A stretch of 64,000 nt of DNA from Leishmania martiniquensis (taxonomy: Eukaryota; Euglenozoa; Kinetoplastea; Trypanosomatida; Trypanosomatidae), in NCBI RefSeq assembly GCF_017916325.1, contig NC_090148.1, positions 299,001 to 363,000 on the forward strand. The letters are read 5' to 3'. Below the pieces are notes generated by a model. The model worked only from the letters and a program-made list of their open reading frames with translations, made no database searches and had not been told where the DNA came from. Positions 9,203 through 19,610 of this stretch are shown here, one piece after another (the stretch's first letter is position 1; every line of letters begins with the position of its first letter). Both the position numbers and the translations under genes were made by a program.

Positions 9203-10955
9203 CTACTGCTTCTTGGTGCGCTTCACTGCTTTCTTTGGCGCGGCCGCGCGGGCACGCTTCTTCGGGGCGGGCTTCTTCGCCTTGGGCTTCTTGGCTTTGG
9301 CGCCATCCACCTCCACCTCCTCCACCTCCTCCTCCTCCTGCTGCTGTTCCTCCTCGTCGGCGCCGTCGTGATCCTCATCGGCGTCCCTCTCGCCTTCATC
9401 CGCCTGTGACCCTTCCGCCGCGTCCGTGTCGGCCTTCCCCTTCGCGCTGCTCGCGGAGCTGCTGCCGCTAGCAGACGAAGAGGAGGAGGCGTCGTCGTCG
9501 TCGTCACTATCAGTGATGCCGATCTTGATAGCGGCGTCGTTCTTCGCGGGCGTTTTGGAGGCCCCTGCCGCCGCCTCACCTGCCCCTACCGGCACGGCCT
9601 GGTGGTCCTGCGAGGGACTATTCGCCATCATGTCTGCCAGTGACGGGTTCGCACTAGGCTGCTGCTGGCTGCTGCAGGCCCCACCCAGCGTTGTAGTGTC
9701 GTCATCCTCGTTGTCACTACCGATGTCTTGCGATGGATTTGGCTGCGTGTTGGGCGCAGAGGAGGGGGTGTACATCGAGCCCTGCTGCGCTTGCTGCTGC
9801 TGCTGGCGCTGCTGTCGACGCGCCTCCCGCTCGGCAGCTGCCTCCGCGCGCTTCTTCTCTCGCTCCTCGCGGTGAGCCGCCGCCGCGGCGAGGCCCTCTC
9901 TCTCCTTCTGCTCGATTTCGTCAATAAGCTGGTGGCGCTGCGCCTTTGTCATGGACTTCAGCTGCACATGCCGCACCGCGATCAGCTCCCGCAGCTGATC
10001 CTCGTTGTGGTGCTCATGGAAGCAGTTGGGGCGCGAGCAGTAGCCATAGATGAAGAAGTGCGTGCATATTTGCTTCGGGAACAGCTCCACCGGCTTGCTG
10101 CCCTTCACCTCCTCGAAGGAGGCCTTCAGCATCAGGCAGATGCCCTTCTTACCAAAGACAAACTTCTTGTCTTGCAGGTCCGTTGGGAAAGGGTGCTCAC
10201 GCAGCCACACCGTCATGTGCGGGCCCGGCATCGTCGCAATTACAAGCTGCTGCGCGGGGTTCATGTACACCGTTTTGATCTCCTCCGGCACCGTGACGCC
10301 GTCGAGGTTGATCGGCTCCGGCTCGTTGCGCACTGTCGCGCCCATCCGCGACTGCTGCGATTGTGAGTTCCCCATGCCACGGCGATTGCCGTACATGCCG
10401 GGGTGCTGCTGCATCATCATCATGGGGTCGCCGTAGTTGCTGCGGCGCCCGCTGCCACCGCGTGCGTTCGGGTACATGGCGCCAGGTCCGCCACCGTACA
10501 TCATCATCTGGTCCATGCCGTACGGATTCATGCTGTTGTAGCCCATCATCATCGGCGGATGCTGCTGCGGCATCCCCCCCTGCATCATCATGATGTTTTG
10601 CGAGTAGCCCATACTGCTGCCGTAGGCATGGCCGTGCATGCGGCGATCTCCGCGGCCGCGGTCGCCGCCGTAGAAGCCACGGCCATCATTGCTGTTATAG
10701 CCGTAGGCGCCGCCGGTATTGTTGTCCTGGTAGCCCTGGCTGTTCGCGTCGCCGCCCATCATCCGGGACTGCTGGCGCTGCTGCTGAAGCAGCTGAGTCA
10801 GCAGGGCGGCCGAGTCCATGCCGCCGGCGGCGCCCGTGCTGCTGTTCGCACCGCCGTATCCCGAGGTGGTTGCGGGCGACATCATCAGCGGCTGCTGGGG
10901 AGCGTTGGACGAGTACGGGCTTGGATAGGCGTTTACCTGCGGTTGCTGCTGCTGC

Positions 10956-10987
<32 letters not shown>

Positions 10988-11293
10988 CTGCTGGGCTGGT
11001 GAGTTGTAGCAGCGCTGCAGGAGAAAGTTTTGATCTTCGGAACAGACACGGCGGAAGTCGTTCACCGCCGCCAACACCTCGTTTGGCGTTTTCGCGTTGG
11101 GGCTCATGGCCGCCATCTGCGCATTTTCCACCACCTGCACTGCGTAGTCGAAGAGGTAAAATGAGCGCGACAGCTCCATCGGCGTGACATAGTTGAGCAT
11201 GCACACTGGCTTCGTCTCCGTAGGCGAGGGCGTGTGGCGCGGCACCCACAGGGTGCGACCGTTCGCGACGTAGAGAAAGATCTGGCCGGACAT
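9203..11293 (-). CDS. CCCH zinc-finger protein with polyQ tract and histone-H1-like tail
   Basis: 696 residues from the ATG at 11293 (MSGQIFLYVANGRTLWVP). An AG acceptor after a CCTCCCTCTTTCCTCC tract lies five bases upstream. Residues 1-98 form a compact, probably folded N-terminal region. A pure 17-Gln run (101-117) follows, then a Gly/Met/Asn/Tyr/Gln-rich segment to about 330 that resembles prion-like RNA-granule regions. One CCCH finger is visible: Cys410-x8-Cys419-x4-Cys424-x3-His428, in ICTHFFIYGYCSRPNCFHEH. After it come a long Glu/Arg/Ala helix and a second Gln-rich stretch (about 480-540). An Asp/Ser/Glu-rich region follows, and the end is Lys/Ala/Pro-rich (AKKPKAKKPAPKKRARAAAP) like a histone H1 tail or nuclear signal. 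Likely an RNA-binding post-transcriptional regulator. The specific ortholog is not identified. Confidence 0.9.
10943..10993 (-). repeat. CAG/CAA repeat encoding 17 glutamines
   Basis: 17 consecutive CAG or CAA codons (read on the minus strand) inside the zinc-finger gene. The CAA interruptions would limit slippage. Confidence 0.95.
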
Positions 11294-11297
11294 CAAG

Positions 11298-11316
11298 CTT
11301 TGGAGGAAAGAGGGAG
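11298..11316 (-). promoter_or_regulatory. Candidate SL acceptor of the CCCH protein gene
   Basis: Minus-strand CCTCCCTCTTTCCTCC tract (11301-11316) followed directly by AG at 11298-11299, five bases before the ATG at 11293. Confidence 0.5.
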
Positions 11317-11470
11317 GTGTGCGCGTGTGCGTGTGTGTGTGTTTGACTCGGGATGGGCTGGGAGGGGGTGAGAGGAGCGGCGGCGGAGGTCGAAGAAAGA
11401 GGGGAGGCGAAACCGAAGGAAGGCGTGCTGGGGACGAAATAGGCGACAACTACGCGCAAGTCGCAGCCAT

Positions 11471-11477
<7 letters not shown>

Positions 11478-11501
<24 letters not shown>
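11478..11501. repeat. (CA)12 dinucleotide repeat
   Basis: 24 bases of uninterrupted ca repeat in the 5' flank of the CCCH protein gene. Confidence 0.9.
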
Positions 11502-12299
11502 GACACACCGCCCGACCGAGCAACATCGCAAGAAAAAAGGCAGCAGGACAAAGAGTTGAAGGCGTGTGCCCGTGATTGAGTGAGAGAGGAGAGTAAAAGG
11601 AGGCGAGAGAGGTGGCAAGGGTGGGGTGTGGCAATGCAGCGTTGAGGGGCACATACGCGTGAGGCATTCGCTTTATTCAGTCGCATAGACGCATCACCCG
11701 CCCCCTCCCCCTCCCCGCACACACACACACGCACGCACGCGAAGCCGCTAGCCGGCGATGAAAGACAGGCAGTGCGTGTGTGCGTGTGGTGGAATGGGTG
11801 TGGAGAAGAGCATCGCGGCAATGCACATCAGCCTCAAGAACGAATTCACACACTCACACACAGAGACAGAGAGCGAAGCATGACCTCTCTGCGATCCTCC
11901 ACAGGTGCACAGGTGCGAATGTGCCAACGTGTGCGGGGCTGAAAGTGGAGAGACGTAAGGTGGAGAGAGAGGCTCGAAAAAGTGATCTGCGCACGCGCAC
12001 ACCCCAGATGTGGCAGAGATGCACAGCAGACGACAACACCGCAACACTTGTCCGCCCTGATTCTGCCGTGCTCTTGCACGGCCAGTACCTCTCCTTGCGT
12101 TGTGGTACACCGCGCCGTCCCGCGGCATCGTTCCACCTTACAGCGAGGATGCACCGTATACAAGCAGGCGAGCCGCCGAAAAAAGAGATGGTGCAGTTCC
12201 TCAGCAGCTGCCGACTGACCAGGGTTCAGGCGGTACATCCCGCGTGTGTGTGTGTGTGTGGAAGGACGAGGCGCGTCGGGGCATGCGCGGTGGACGTCC

Positions 12300-13271
12300 T
12301 CATCCACCTCCGTCTGCATTCGGACCGATGTCAGTGGGGAGGGCGGCGAGGTGCACGGGTGACGCGCCTGCTTCACACATCACGTTCACATCGTCACCCG
12401 CGCTACCACGGCCGGGCGGCTCCGCCTTCAAGACGCCCTCGCTCGGCTCTAGGCTGAGCTCTGCTTGGCGCTGCTCCGCGAGCTTGACAAGCCGGGCTTG
12501 CTCCGCGTCCTCCACAGCGAGACGGCGCTCCTCTAGCGCCGCTTTCTCCTGCCGGAGCTCGCTAAGCTCCCTGATGCGCGACTGCCGACGTAACCGCACC
12601 TGCGTTTCGTACTCCACGACGTGGGCGACAGCCTCCTTGCCACACCGCGACAGCAGCTGCAGCGTGTCCTCCATTGGCAGCTTTACAAAGGTGATGTGGT
12701 TGAACTCGTAGAGGAGGCGCAGGTAACTGTCGAGCTGCTTGTGGTGATAGGTAGCCAGTTCTTCATCGTGGCGAATGGCGGCGAGGCTTGAGAGCGGTGG
12801 CCGCTGCTCGCAGGCACACTGCCCCGACTCCTCGCCCGCTGCGGATGGACGAGCGGCGCGCCGCCGGGCTTCAAAGAGCGCAAACACATCGTCCTCACCA
12901 TCGTCAGCCAGGTGAGGCTCATGTGCGCGGAGGTCCAGCGCGCTCTGCAACTGGTTCTGCAGCGCCGCTTTACGCGCGCGTGCCTCCTCGATGCCGTCGG
13001 GAGGGTACATGAGAAGGGGATTGCGCGCAACCATGGCGTGCAGGCGACGGAAGCCGTCTTCGCCGTACACCACGCTGCGGAAGCGGTCCAGGCCGCGTAT
13101 GTCGCGACCCCGCTTGCGCGACCCTGCGACGACAGCTGGTCCGTCAACGAATGTGCGACCGCCTTCACCCATGCCCGCCTCGCCTATGAGGCTGGTGGAT
13201 GTGGTGACCCCGCGGCCGGATGAGTCGACTGTCATGGGCGGGTGGTGCTCGTTGTCCCGCTGCTTGAACAT
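12300..13271 (-). CDS. Hypothetical protein with C-terminal coiled coil, 323 aa
   Basis: The frame opens 15 codons earlier at a GTG, but the first ATG is at 13271 (MFKQRDNEHHPPMT). A CT-rich tract with its first AG at 13407-13408 lies upstream. The N-terminal 50 residues are Gly/Ser/Thr-rich. From about residue 60 (RGLDRFRSVVYGEDGFRR) the protein becomes helical and charged, with conserved-looking motifs NPLLMYPPDGIEEARARK and LDSYLRLLYEFNHITFVKLP. A Glu/Arg/Leu coiled coil follows (roughly 240-290: RIRELSELRQEKAALEERRL), then a disordered end. No membrane segment or enzyme motif. Family not recognised. Function unknown. Confidence 0.75.
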   Translation of the reverse strand: MFKQRDNEHHPPMTVDSSGRGVTTSTSLIGEAGMGEGGRTFVDGPAVVAGSRKRGRDIRGLDRFRSVVYGEDGFRRLHAMVARNPLLMYPPDGIEEARARKAALQNQLQSALDLRAHEPHLADDGEDDVFALFEARRRAARPSAAGEESGQCACEQRPPLSSLAAIRHDEELATYHHKQLDSYLRLLYEFNHITFVKLPMEDTLQLLSRCGKEAVAHVVEYETQVRLRRQSRIRELSELRQEKAALEERRLAVEDAEQARLVKLAEQRQAELSLEPSEGVLKAEPPGRGSAGDDVNVMCEAGASPVHLAALPTDIGPNADGGG

Positions 13272-13995
13272 CGGGTCTATGAATGGGCTCTTCAGCCTTC
13301 TAGCGATTTCTTGCACGTGCGTGTCTAGAGTGTCTCGCTTGCCCTGTGTATTAGTGTGGAGGTCGATCCTTGCGCGTGCGAAACATGCGCACTCCCTGCA
13401 CGCTTCCTGTACGTCAAGTAGCAGGGGAGGGAGGGAGAGGGGGGCGATAATGATATGGCGTGATGCTCACCGTCTCTCGGCAATGGTATGGCATACGTAT
13501 CACCCGTGTGTGCGCGCCGGGGTGGGCAGGGCGTGGGGCAAGAGGGAGAGAGTCCGCGCATGAGTGGGGCATGGCAGGTGGGGACCGCGTAGAGCAGGTG
13601 AGGAGAGGCGAAAGGCGCTTGCTAGATCCCGTTTCATGTTGCGCCCGCCAGCATGCCTGTTGCACTAGACGCTCCTGCGCGCCTATGGCCATCCGCCTGC
13701 GTAGACGTCGCGCAGAAAGGATTGGGTGGGAGGGAGGGGGAGTGTGTTGCGACATGCAGTGTAATTACCCGAGAAAACGGGAGGAAACGGCACAGCAATA
13801 AAAAATTGTTAGCGAGTGCTGGATGGAGCGCGCAGAAGCCTCTACGCAGCGCGAGTCTGCGGTGGGCTGGGGAAGAGACAAGAGACGGCGACGTTTTGGG
13901 TGGCTGCAACCCACGTGCCATTACCCCGATCGTATCTGCTGATCGCGCGCCGCCGCTCAGCCTTGCACACGAGCTCCCTCCCCACCCACCTGCGC
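13272..13995. other. Intergenic spacer, nothing specific
   Basis: Leader of the 323-aa gene plus 3' UTR of the 586-aa gene. Less repetitive than other spacers between 13560 and 13720. No frame with coding character or RNA-gene structure seen. Confidence 0.5.
13407..13444 (-). promoter_or_regulatory. Candidate SL acceptor of the 323-aa gene
   Basis: Minus-strand CCCCCCTCTCCCTCCCTCC tract (about 13424-13444), first AG at 13407-13408. Confidence 0.45.
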
Positions 13996-15756
13996 TTAGT
14001 TGAGCTTCAAAGATTTTCGATGAGCTGCCGCGGCGGCTACCTTGACCGAATTGACAGGGAGGGTGGAGGAGGGGTGTGTGGCACGCTTCAGCTTTCGCGC
14101 ACTCGGCACCATCGCCGCGGCGGCGGCGGCGACGCGACGGTGTTCGCCGTCCTCGTCATCACCCTCTGCCGCGCGAACGCGCTTACGGTCGCTGCCGGCA
14201 GCTCTACCCTCCTTCGAAGGCGAGGGCCGCCTTAATGCAGTGGCGCTTCGTTTCAGCGAGGAGGTCCGCGCCACTGCGGTCGCCGCCGGGAGTACGCTGA
14301 GCCCTTGAGCGGGAAGACCGCTCTCCAGTAGTGCATCCTCCGGGCGAAGACTGGGCCCTCTGACTAACTGCGAACTTAAGTAGTTCGTCGTGCGGTTGAG
14401 TTGCTGCATCGCCAATGCCGTTGTGCGGTCTCGCACCACGCTGCGCACAACAGATGTTGACATGCGCGACGGGTTTCGCAGGACCATGTCGTCTGGCAGT
14501 CCAGCGTGTGTCGCGGCGCCATCGACAACGCCGTCACCTGTCTCGCCGAGGGCGTGCTTCGGTGGACGGGAGCTGCCAGATCGTCTAGTGCTGGCAGCAG
14601 AAGACGGAGTCGACGCAGACGGCTTCCGGGCCCCTGCGGCGTCACCTCCGTGCCTGCGGCCGGCTTCACCGCTCAAGTGCTGCGCTTCTTCCTCGTCCGC
14701 CCCCGTCGCGCCTCCCATGCCATCATAGGTGCTGCTACCGGCTGCCGCCTCCACCATGGCATCAGCATCCCCATCCACAGCCGCATCGGCTGTGGCAACG
14801 GCAGTGGACGCTGCAGAGCTGTGGTGCCCCAGCAGGAGCCCCATTTGCCGCAGCGGCACCGTTAGATGGTGCAGCGGGTCTGTCACCATAACCTCGCTCG
14901 CCGACACAGCTGTATCGGCGTCATTGCCTTCGCCCGCCATCTTCTCTGAGAAGACGAGACGCTTGCCAAGACCGACGAGCAAGCTCTCGCGACGGCGCTG
15001 CGCACGCTTCGCGAGCCAGGACGGGTGCGGGGCCAGGTAGTTGTACTTGAGCCCCAGTTGCTTTGCCTTCTTCTCCGCCTTACGCCGCACCAGCTTCTCG
15101 GCGATGAGGTCGATCGGGTGCGGCCCTTGCTGATACCAAGCGAGCTTGTCATCCATCAGGTCGTGTAGCTTGAACTCGCGCGACTGCTCCGCTGCCTTCC
15201 TCTGCGCCTCCGTCACGGTGAGGTGGAGAAATTCGCGCCGCTCCTTCCGTGTCATGCCGTCGAGCTGCAGCCCACGCTGCTCGGCGCCGAGCAGGGCGCG
15301 CTGATGCTTGCTCATGACTCTCAAGGGGTCCTTCTTTGCCGTTAGCTCGCGCTGGAGGGCTTGATGGCACTCCTGTGCGGCCCGGTCTCGCGCTTCGCGC
15401 TCGGCGCGGCGATCCGCCGGGGAGGCGAAGAGGTACGAGAAGCTGGGCCGACTGGCAATGGCTCCCAACGGGATGCCATCCTCGTTCACTTCCACGTCGC
15501 CCCCGCTCTCATGAACACCAGCAACCGGCGAGGACGCTAGTGCCGCATCCATCGCCCCCAGTTGGCGCTCGATGTCGGCGGAGGCCTTCAGCGCCACCCC
15601 ACTCGTGCCATCACGGAGCCGTTTGAGGTTCAAGCCAGACATGAAGCTGCTCCACTCGCGCTTCCACGCATTGTCGCCCTTTTCCACTACGGCGGCGTAA
15701 CGGCCGCGATCACCGCCATTGCCGCCGTGGCCGCTGCTGGCGCGGCTGCGTGGCAT
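13996..15756 (-). CDS. Hypothetical basic, probably nuclear/nucleolar protein, 586 aa
   Basis: I start at ATG 15756 (MPRSRASSGHGG). The frame stays open to 16209, but the added residues (THTHTEKEREEKD and similar) are translated CA/GA repeat and look like leader. An alternative ATG at about 15876 cannot be excluded. Residues 1-130 contain NLKRLRDGTSGVALKASADI and RPSFSYLFASPADRRAERE. The centre (about 130-300) is Arg/Lys/Glu-rich and helical (MSKHQRALLGAEQRGLQLD, MTRKERREFLHLTVTEAQRK, KLVRRKAEKKAKQLGLKYNY), then comes an Ala/Gly/Ser-rich disordered half. The C-terminus has basic clusters (SDRKRVRAAEG, SARKLKRATH) that could be nuclear signals. Composition fits a ribosome-biogenesis or chromatin-associated protein, but no known domain is visible. 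Confidence 0.7.
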   Translation of the reverse strand: MPRSRASSGHGGNGGDRGRYAAVVEKGDNAWKREWSSFMSGLNLKRLRDGTSGVALKASADIERQLGAMDAALASSPVAGVHESGGDVEVNEDGIPLGAIASRPSFSYLFASPADRRAEREARDRAAQECHQALQRELTAKKDPLRVMSKHQRALLGAEQRGLQLDGMTRKERREFLHLTVTEAQRKAAEQSREFKLHDLMDDKLAWYQQGPHPIDLIAEKLVRRKAEKKAKQLGLKYNYLAPHPSWLAKRAQRRRESLLVGLGKRLVFSEKMAGEGNDADTAVSASEVMVTDPLHHLTVPLRQMGLLLGHHSSAASTAVATADAAVDGDADAMVEAAAGSSTYDGMGGATGADEEEAQHLSGEAGRRHGGDAAGARKPSASTPSSAASTRRSGSSRPPKHALGETGDGVVDGAATHAGLPDDMVLRNPSRMSTSVVRSVVRDRTTALAMQQLNRTTNYLSSQLVRGPSLRPEDALLESGLPAQGLSVLPAATAVARTSSLKRSATALRRPSPSKEGRAAGSDRKRVRAAEGDDEDGEHRRVAAAAAAMVPSARKLKRATHPSSTLPVNSVKVAAAAAHRKSLKLN

Positions 15757-16868
15757 ATGCCGACGACGGATGTCTTTCTCTTCTCTCTCTTTTTCTGTGT
15801 GTGTGTGTGTCACTCGACGCCGCCACAGCGGCGACACCAGAAGAAACAGGCTGCACGTGCCTGCAGCCGGCGCCATGGCTCGCCCATCCATCGAAAAAAA
15901 AGTGTGTGTTTGTGTGTGTGTGTGGGGGCAATGGTCACCGTCCACCAGCACGGAGGCAGCGCGTGCAGCAGAGTTTTGCGATGTATGTGTGTGTGTGTGT
16001 GGGTTGCAGAGGGCAGAAGGAGGAGACGAGTGGGCGAGTGCAGGAGGAGCAATGGAAAGCTGGGCGGCGTAGGAGCGGAGCTGAGGGAGCTGAAGGGGGG
16101 GGCAGGGTGAGTCGCGGCAGCATCGACGAACACTGCAGACACCTCTTCTGCCCACCCGCTCGTTGTGGTTGCCCAGTCGCCTGCGCACCTTCACGCGATC
16201 GAAACACACGCGCGTTTACACTTCCGAGAGGAGCGGGGGCGATGCCATCATAAGCGGAGGCGCTGAGGGGCACCAACACAGGTAGCCGTCTGCTTCGCAG
16301 ATTCTTTCCCCGCCGCCCCGCTCTGCCGTTGCCGATGTGGCTTTGCTTCCGTGCAGAGGCGACTCTATGAAGTGCAGGAGGGCGGCATGGAGGCGACACA
16401 TGCTTGATCATCCGCACGGACACACACATTCACACACACACATGTATATATATGTACGTGCTGCATCAGGGGATGGGGAAGGGAGGTGTACATCTCAGCG
16501 ACCCCCCGCCGCTACGGAGTAGCAAGGGGTGGGGTGAGTGGGAAGGGAGGAGGGAGGGGAAGAGGGCGAGTAGGGAAGTGCGAGGTACATAGGCGACTGT
16601 ACACGCACACACACACACACAGACGCCAGCGAAGCACAAGATGAGCCGCGCCGCATTCGAGTCACTCGACGACAACGGCGAAGGAGTTGGGGAAAGTGGT
16701 GGGCAGCCGCAGCCGCCGCAATGGATGATTGCGGGAGAAGAAAAGATGCATCTGCGTATCTTCGGCGTCGGGGTCGTCCTCGCATGGCGGAGATCCGCTC
16801 AGGTGGCCTCCTCCCCCACTCTACCCCACTCGCACCCCCCTCTGGTCGTTAGGGACGTCTCTCATCCG
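15757..16868. other. Intergenic spacer with (TG)n/(CA)n and short TA repeat
   Basis: Holds (TG)n runs near 15797-15811, 15901-15924 and 15986-16000 on the plus strand, a TATATATA element near 16446-16454 and (AC)n near 16605-16621. No gene found. Confidence 0.55.
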
Positions 16869-19550
16869 TCACTTGCTGGCTCTACCCTCAGCATCGCTGC
16901 CAGGCGGCGAGCGCGCCGACAACGATTCTGGTGAGAGTGCGGTCGGGCCGGGCCAGATGGGCTGCAGGATCACCCCCATCCCTCTCGGGAACGTTGCTTT
17001 GAGCTCTTTCCCATCCCCGTCGATCTTTTGGCTGCGCCCGCACGGCACCGACTCTGCACGCACCACAGACTTCGGTGAGCCGCTTCGGCGCTCGCCCATA
17101 GGTGAGGCGGGGCGTGGCCGGCCGTATGAAAATGCCGGCCGCGGTGCTGAGGCTGCGGCGATTCTTGTCGGCAAGATGGTGAGAGCGCCGACGCGAGAGA
17201 GCGACTGCAAGCTGTTTCGCTTCGCGGTCGCTGACATCGCGCACGTGCCCAGCGCCATCACCTCTGCTTCCACCATCCCCCGCGTTGCCGGTTCCATGGC
17301 GCAGCTCTGCAGCAGGAGCTCCGACAGCCGCGGCAGCGTTTGGATAATACGAGAAAGCCACGGCAGCGCGCCGTCAGTCAGCGGGTTGCGGGAGAGGTTG
17401 AGGTGCTCGAGGGAGGGGTGGCAGCGAAGAGAGCGAAGCAGCGTCTCCAGAGCGCCATCGTTTATATCATTATCGCTGAGGTCCAGCTGACGCAGTCGGT
17501 ACAGTCGGGGCACCACGCTCTCCACGAATGCTGCCACACCCCGCTCGCCGAGGCGCAACCCTCCCAGCCGCATCGTCTCCAGAGAGCGGTCTTCGTCAAT
17601 GTGCTTGAGATGCTCGAGAATGGTGTTGTTCGGCCGCACCCGGTGAGCAAGACAGCTCGCCAGGTATGAGCTTCGCAGCGGCTCCCGGCCCGTCATCCGG
17701 AGCTGCAGACTCTCGTGCGACTGCAGAGCTGGCATAGCCTTGCTATTCACATCTCGTTGGAAGGCCGCGAAGGCCTCTTGGAGGGGCTTCGAATGACCCT
17801 GATCGTATTCACGGGTGAAGACGACACCGAGGGCATCGGTAAGCATGGCCATGCCGTCCATTGAGTAGTGCTCTCCGTAAATCACCTCCAGGTGCCGAAG
17901 GCGATCGCGCACCGGCGCTGAGGCGGCAACCACGTCCTTCGCGTTGTCGCCGAGTGTCTTTGCCGCCGCCAAATCAGCCTTTGCCTGCGCGATCGAGCCA
18001 CTGCTAACAACGCCGTCCGATACAACCCCATGCGTGTTTCTCTGCTCGCCTGATGCACCGCCAGCAGACAGGGGCGTGACAGGAGCGGGCGACGTGCTCT
18101 CGGCCGTTGCACGACACTTCACGGGTGCCGTCGCTGGCGGCAGCAGTGCTTTACGCTGAGGGAGACGGCCGGCTGGGGCGATGGGGGACGGCTTGCCGCT
18201 AGTCGCAGGAGTCGGGGCTGTCCCAGACGACACAGAGTTTAGATAGCTGCTGCCGCTTCGCAAGATGCTGCCGCCACCTTCATGCGAGCTGCGAGCCTCA
18301 GCTGCACTCGCGTCCTCCCCGCCTGCGCCAGCACGGCCGTCGAAGGCGTGGTCCACAACAGCCGACAGGCGTGGCATGGCGCGACAAGAAGCTGTGGAGT
18401 GCAGGTGTGAGGACGATGATGACACCACTGGCGGCTGCGGTTGCCGTGGCAGCCCATTTCCGCTGCTACTGCCAGAGTGGCCCAGCAGTAGGTGCCCGTG
18501 GTCGGGAGACCCTATATGCGCGCGGCTCGGCGGAGCCGGCGGCGGTCGTCGACCGACCGCCGCGGCGTTGCCACCGTCTGCTCCGCCGTCACGGCTGCTG
18601 TCACCGTGCATGCCGGCCGACATTGGCTGCCTGCACGATGACACGGAGCTGTAAAGCTGCGTGTGCTGGCTGGGGAGGTGGCCGCTGTGGCTTGTGGCGC
18701 ACCCCACTGCTGCGCCTGTGGGTCGCCCGTTGAACGCCGTGGAGGAGTGTGGAGTCCGACCTACGGTGTGCGCCATGGACCCAGACGGCGGCGTGGCTCC
18801 TCCACGATTCGCCGAAGCAGCAGCAGGGCTGTTGTGACCAGTGTGAAGGGAAGCATGGCTGGCGCCGCCGCTGCTAACGCTGACGCTGCTGCTGTTGCTC
18901 GGTATCCGCTCCATCATCGCTGCCAGCCGGGGCAGCACGTTCACGCCAGCCTCGTCGAGCATGCGTTTAGACTCCTTCAAGAGCCCCTTGATCTTTGCGA
19001 GAAACGACGTCACCATACTGGCTGGCACGAGCTCCAGATCGCCGGACATGCACAGCTGCACATCTTCGCGCACCAGCGTCAGCACCACCTCCAGTGCCCG
19101 CTGGTACTGCTCGCACAGACCCCGGTAGTTGACGCCACCGTTGAGGCAGCAGCAGAGGTCTTCGGCGACGATGTACAGCTCGCGTTCCTCCCAGTACGGG
19201 GCTGGCCGCGCGCGCGAGGCGACGGTAGACTCTCTTGCCGACTCGTGCGACTTCATGAGCGGGTGTGGTGCGGCAGCACCTCCGCCACCACTGACGCTGC
19301 CGCCGCCATTCACCGAAATGCCGCTGACCATTGTGCTGTCGCCCAGAATGGAGTGCGGGGTGGGTGGCACGAACATGGAGGGTTCCCCAGGCGAGTCGAA
19401 TGGTGTCATGGCGGTACGCCTTCGCTGGTAGACCTCGTAGCGCCTGTTCAAGGACTGCATTATGGTTTCGAGGCTCGCCACGCCGGTGTGCCCAACACCA
19501 CTACTACGTCCCATGACGTCAAGCGACTCATCTTCCTCGCATGTGGACAT
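16869..19550 (-). CDS. Leucine-rich-repeat protein with long disordered region, 893 aa
   Basis: Start chosen at ATG 19550 (MSTCEEDESLDVMGRSSG). A C-rich tract and AG acceptor (19572-19573) lie just upstream, and the 54-codon extension is UTR. Residues about 10-60 and 120-200 are helical (SLETIMQSLNRRYEVYQRRR; WEERELYIVAEDLCCCLNGG). A 400-residue Ser/Gly/Pro/Ala-rich stretch follows. From about 560 a folded C-terminal part contains LRRs of the RNI type (about 655-755): TMRLGGLRLGERG, LRQLDLSDNDINDGALETLL, LEHLNLSRNPLTDGALPWLS, LSELLLQSCAME. LRRs mediate protein binding and are common in trypanosomatid cytoskeletal and flagellar proteins. The last 110 residues are disordered and basic. Partner and role unknown. 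Confidence 0.85.
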   Translation of the reverse strand: MSTCEEDESLDVMGRSSGVGHTGVASLETIMQSLNRRYEVYQRRRTAMTPFDSPGEPSMFVPPTPHSILGDSTMVSGISVNGGGSVSGGGGAAAPHPLMKSHESARESTVASRARPAPYWEERELYIVAEDLCCCLNGGVNYRGLCEQYQRALEVVLTLVREDVQLCMSGDLELVPASMVTSFLAKIKGLLKESKRMLDEAGVNVLPRLAAMMERIPSNSSSVSVSSGGASHASLHTGHNSPAAASANRGGATPPSGSMAHTVGRTPHSSTAFNGRPTGAAVGCATSHSGHLPSQHTQLYSSVSSCRQPMSAGMHGDSSRDGGADGGNAAAVGRRPPPAPPSRAHIGSPDHGHLLLGHSGSSSGNGLPRQPQPPVVSSSSSHLHSTASCRAMPRLSAVVDHAFDGRAGAGGEDASAAEARSSHEGGGSILRSGSSYLNSVSSGTAPTPATSGKPSPIAPAGRLPQRKALLPPATAPVKCRATAESTSPAPVTPLSAGGASGEQRNTHGVVSDGVVSSGSIAQAKADLAAAKTLGDNAKDVVAASAPVRDRLRHLEVIYGEHYSMDGMAMLTDALGVVFTREYDQGHSKPLQEAFAAFQRDVNSKAMPALQSHESLQLRMTGREPLRSSYLASCLAHRVRPNNTILEHLKHIDEDRSLETMRLGGLRLGERGVAAFVESVVPRLYRLRQLDLSDNDINDGALETLLRSLRCHPSLEHLNLSRNPLTDGALPWLSRIIQTLPRLSELLLQSCAMEPATRGMVEAEVMALGTCAMSATAKRNSLQSLSRVGALTILPTRIAAASAPRPAFSYGRPRPASPMGERRSGSPKSVVRAESVPCGRSQKIDGDGKELKATFPRGMGVILQPIWPGPTALSPESLSARSPPGSDAEGRASK

Positions 19551-19564
19551 CTTCGCTCGCCTCG

Positions 19565-19603
19565 CTGAGCGCTTATGGGGGGGCGAGGGGGGGTTAGGGA
19601 GGC
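19565..19603 (-). promoter_or_regulatory. Candidate SL acceptor of the LRR protein gene
   Basis: Minus-strand CCTCCCTAACCCCCCCTCG tract (about 19574-19603), first AG at 19572-19573, a second at 19565-19566, then the ATG at 19550. Confidence 0.5.
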
Positions 19604-19610
19604 TGTCACT

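Larger units (their letters stand above)
11294..12299. other. Intergenic spacer with (CA)n
   Basis: Contains a 24-base (CA)n run (11478-11501) and several shorter CA/GA repeats. Around 12000-12240 the sequence is less repetitive. A 130-codon ATG frame (11846-12238, minus) is open there, but its third-position composition is weak, so I do not call it a gene. Confidence 0.5.

Noticed and set aside
9728..10366. 212-codon plus-strand frame
   Set aside because: Antisense shadow of the CCCH protein gene; rich in Leu from CAG-type codons read backwards.
11846..12238. 130-codon ATG frame (MYRLNPGQSAAAEELHHLF) on the minus strand
   Set aside because: Third-position G/C is lower than in real genes here, the C-terminal half is translated CT/CA repeat, and no acceptor pattern supports it.
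13560..13760. Non-repetitive stretch suspected to be a SIDER retroposon fragment
   Set aside because: I could not match it to any other spacer in the window and do not have a reliable consensus in memory; a search with SIDER consensus would decide.
16395..16640. TATATATA and CA repeats as a possible promoter
   Set aside because: Trypanosomatid polymerase II units have no TATA promoters inside a polycistron, and similar AT/CA repeats occur in many of the spacers.
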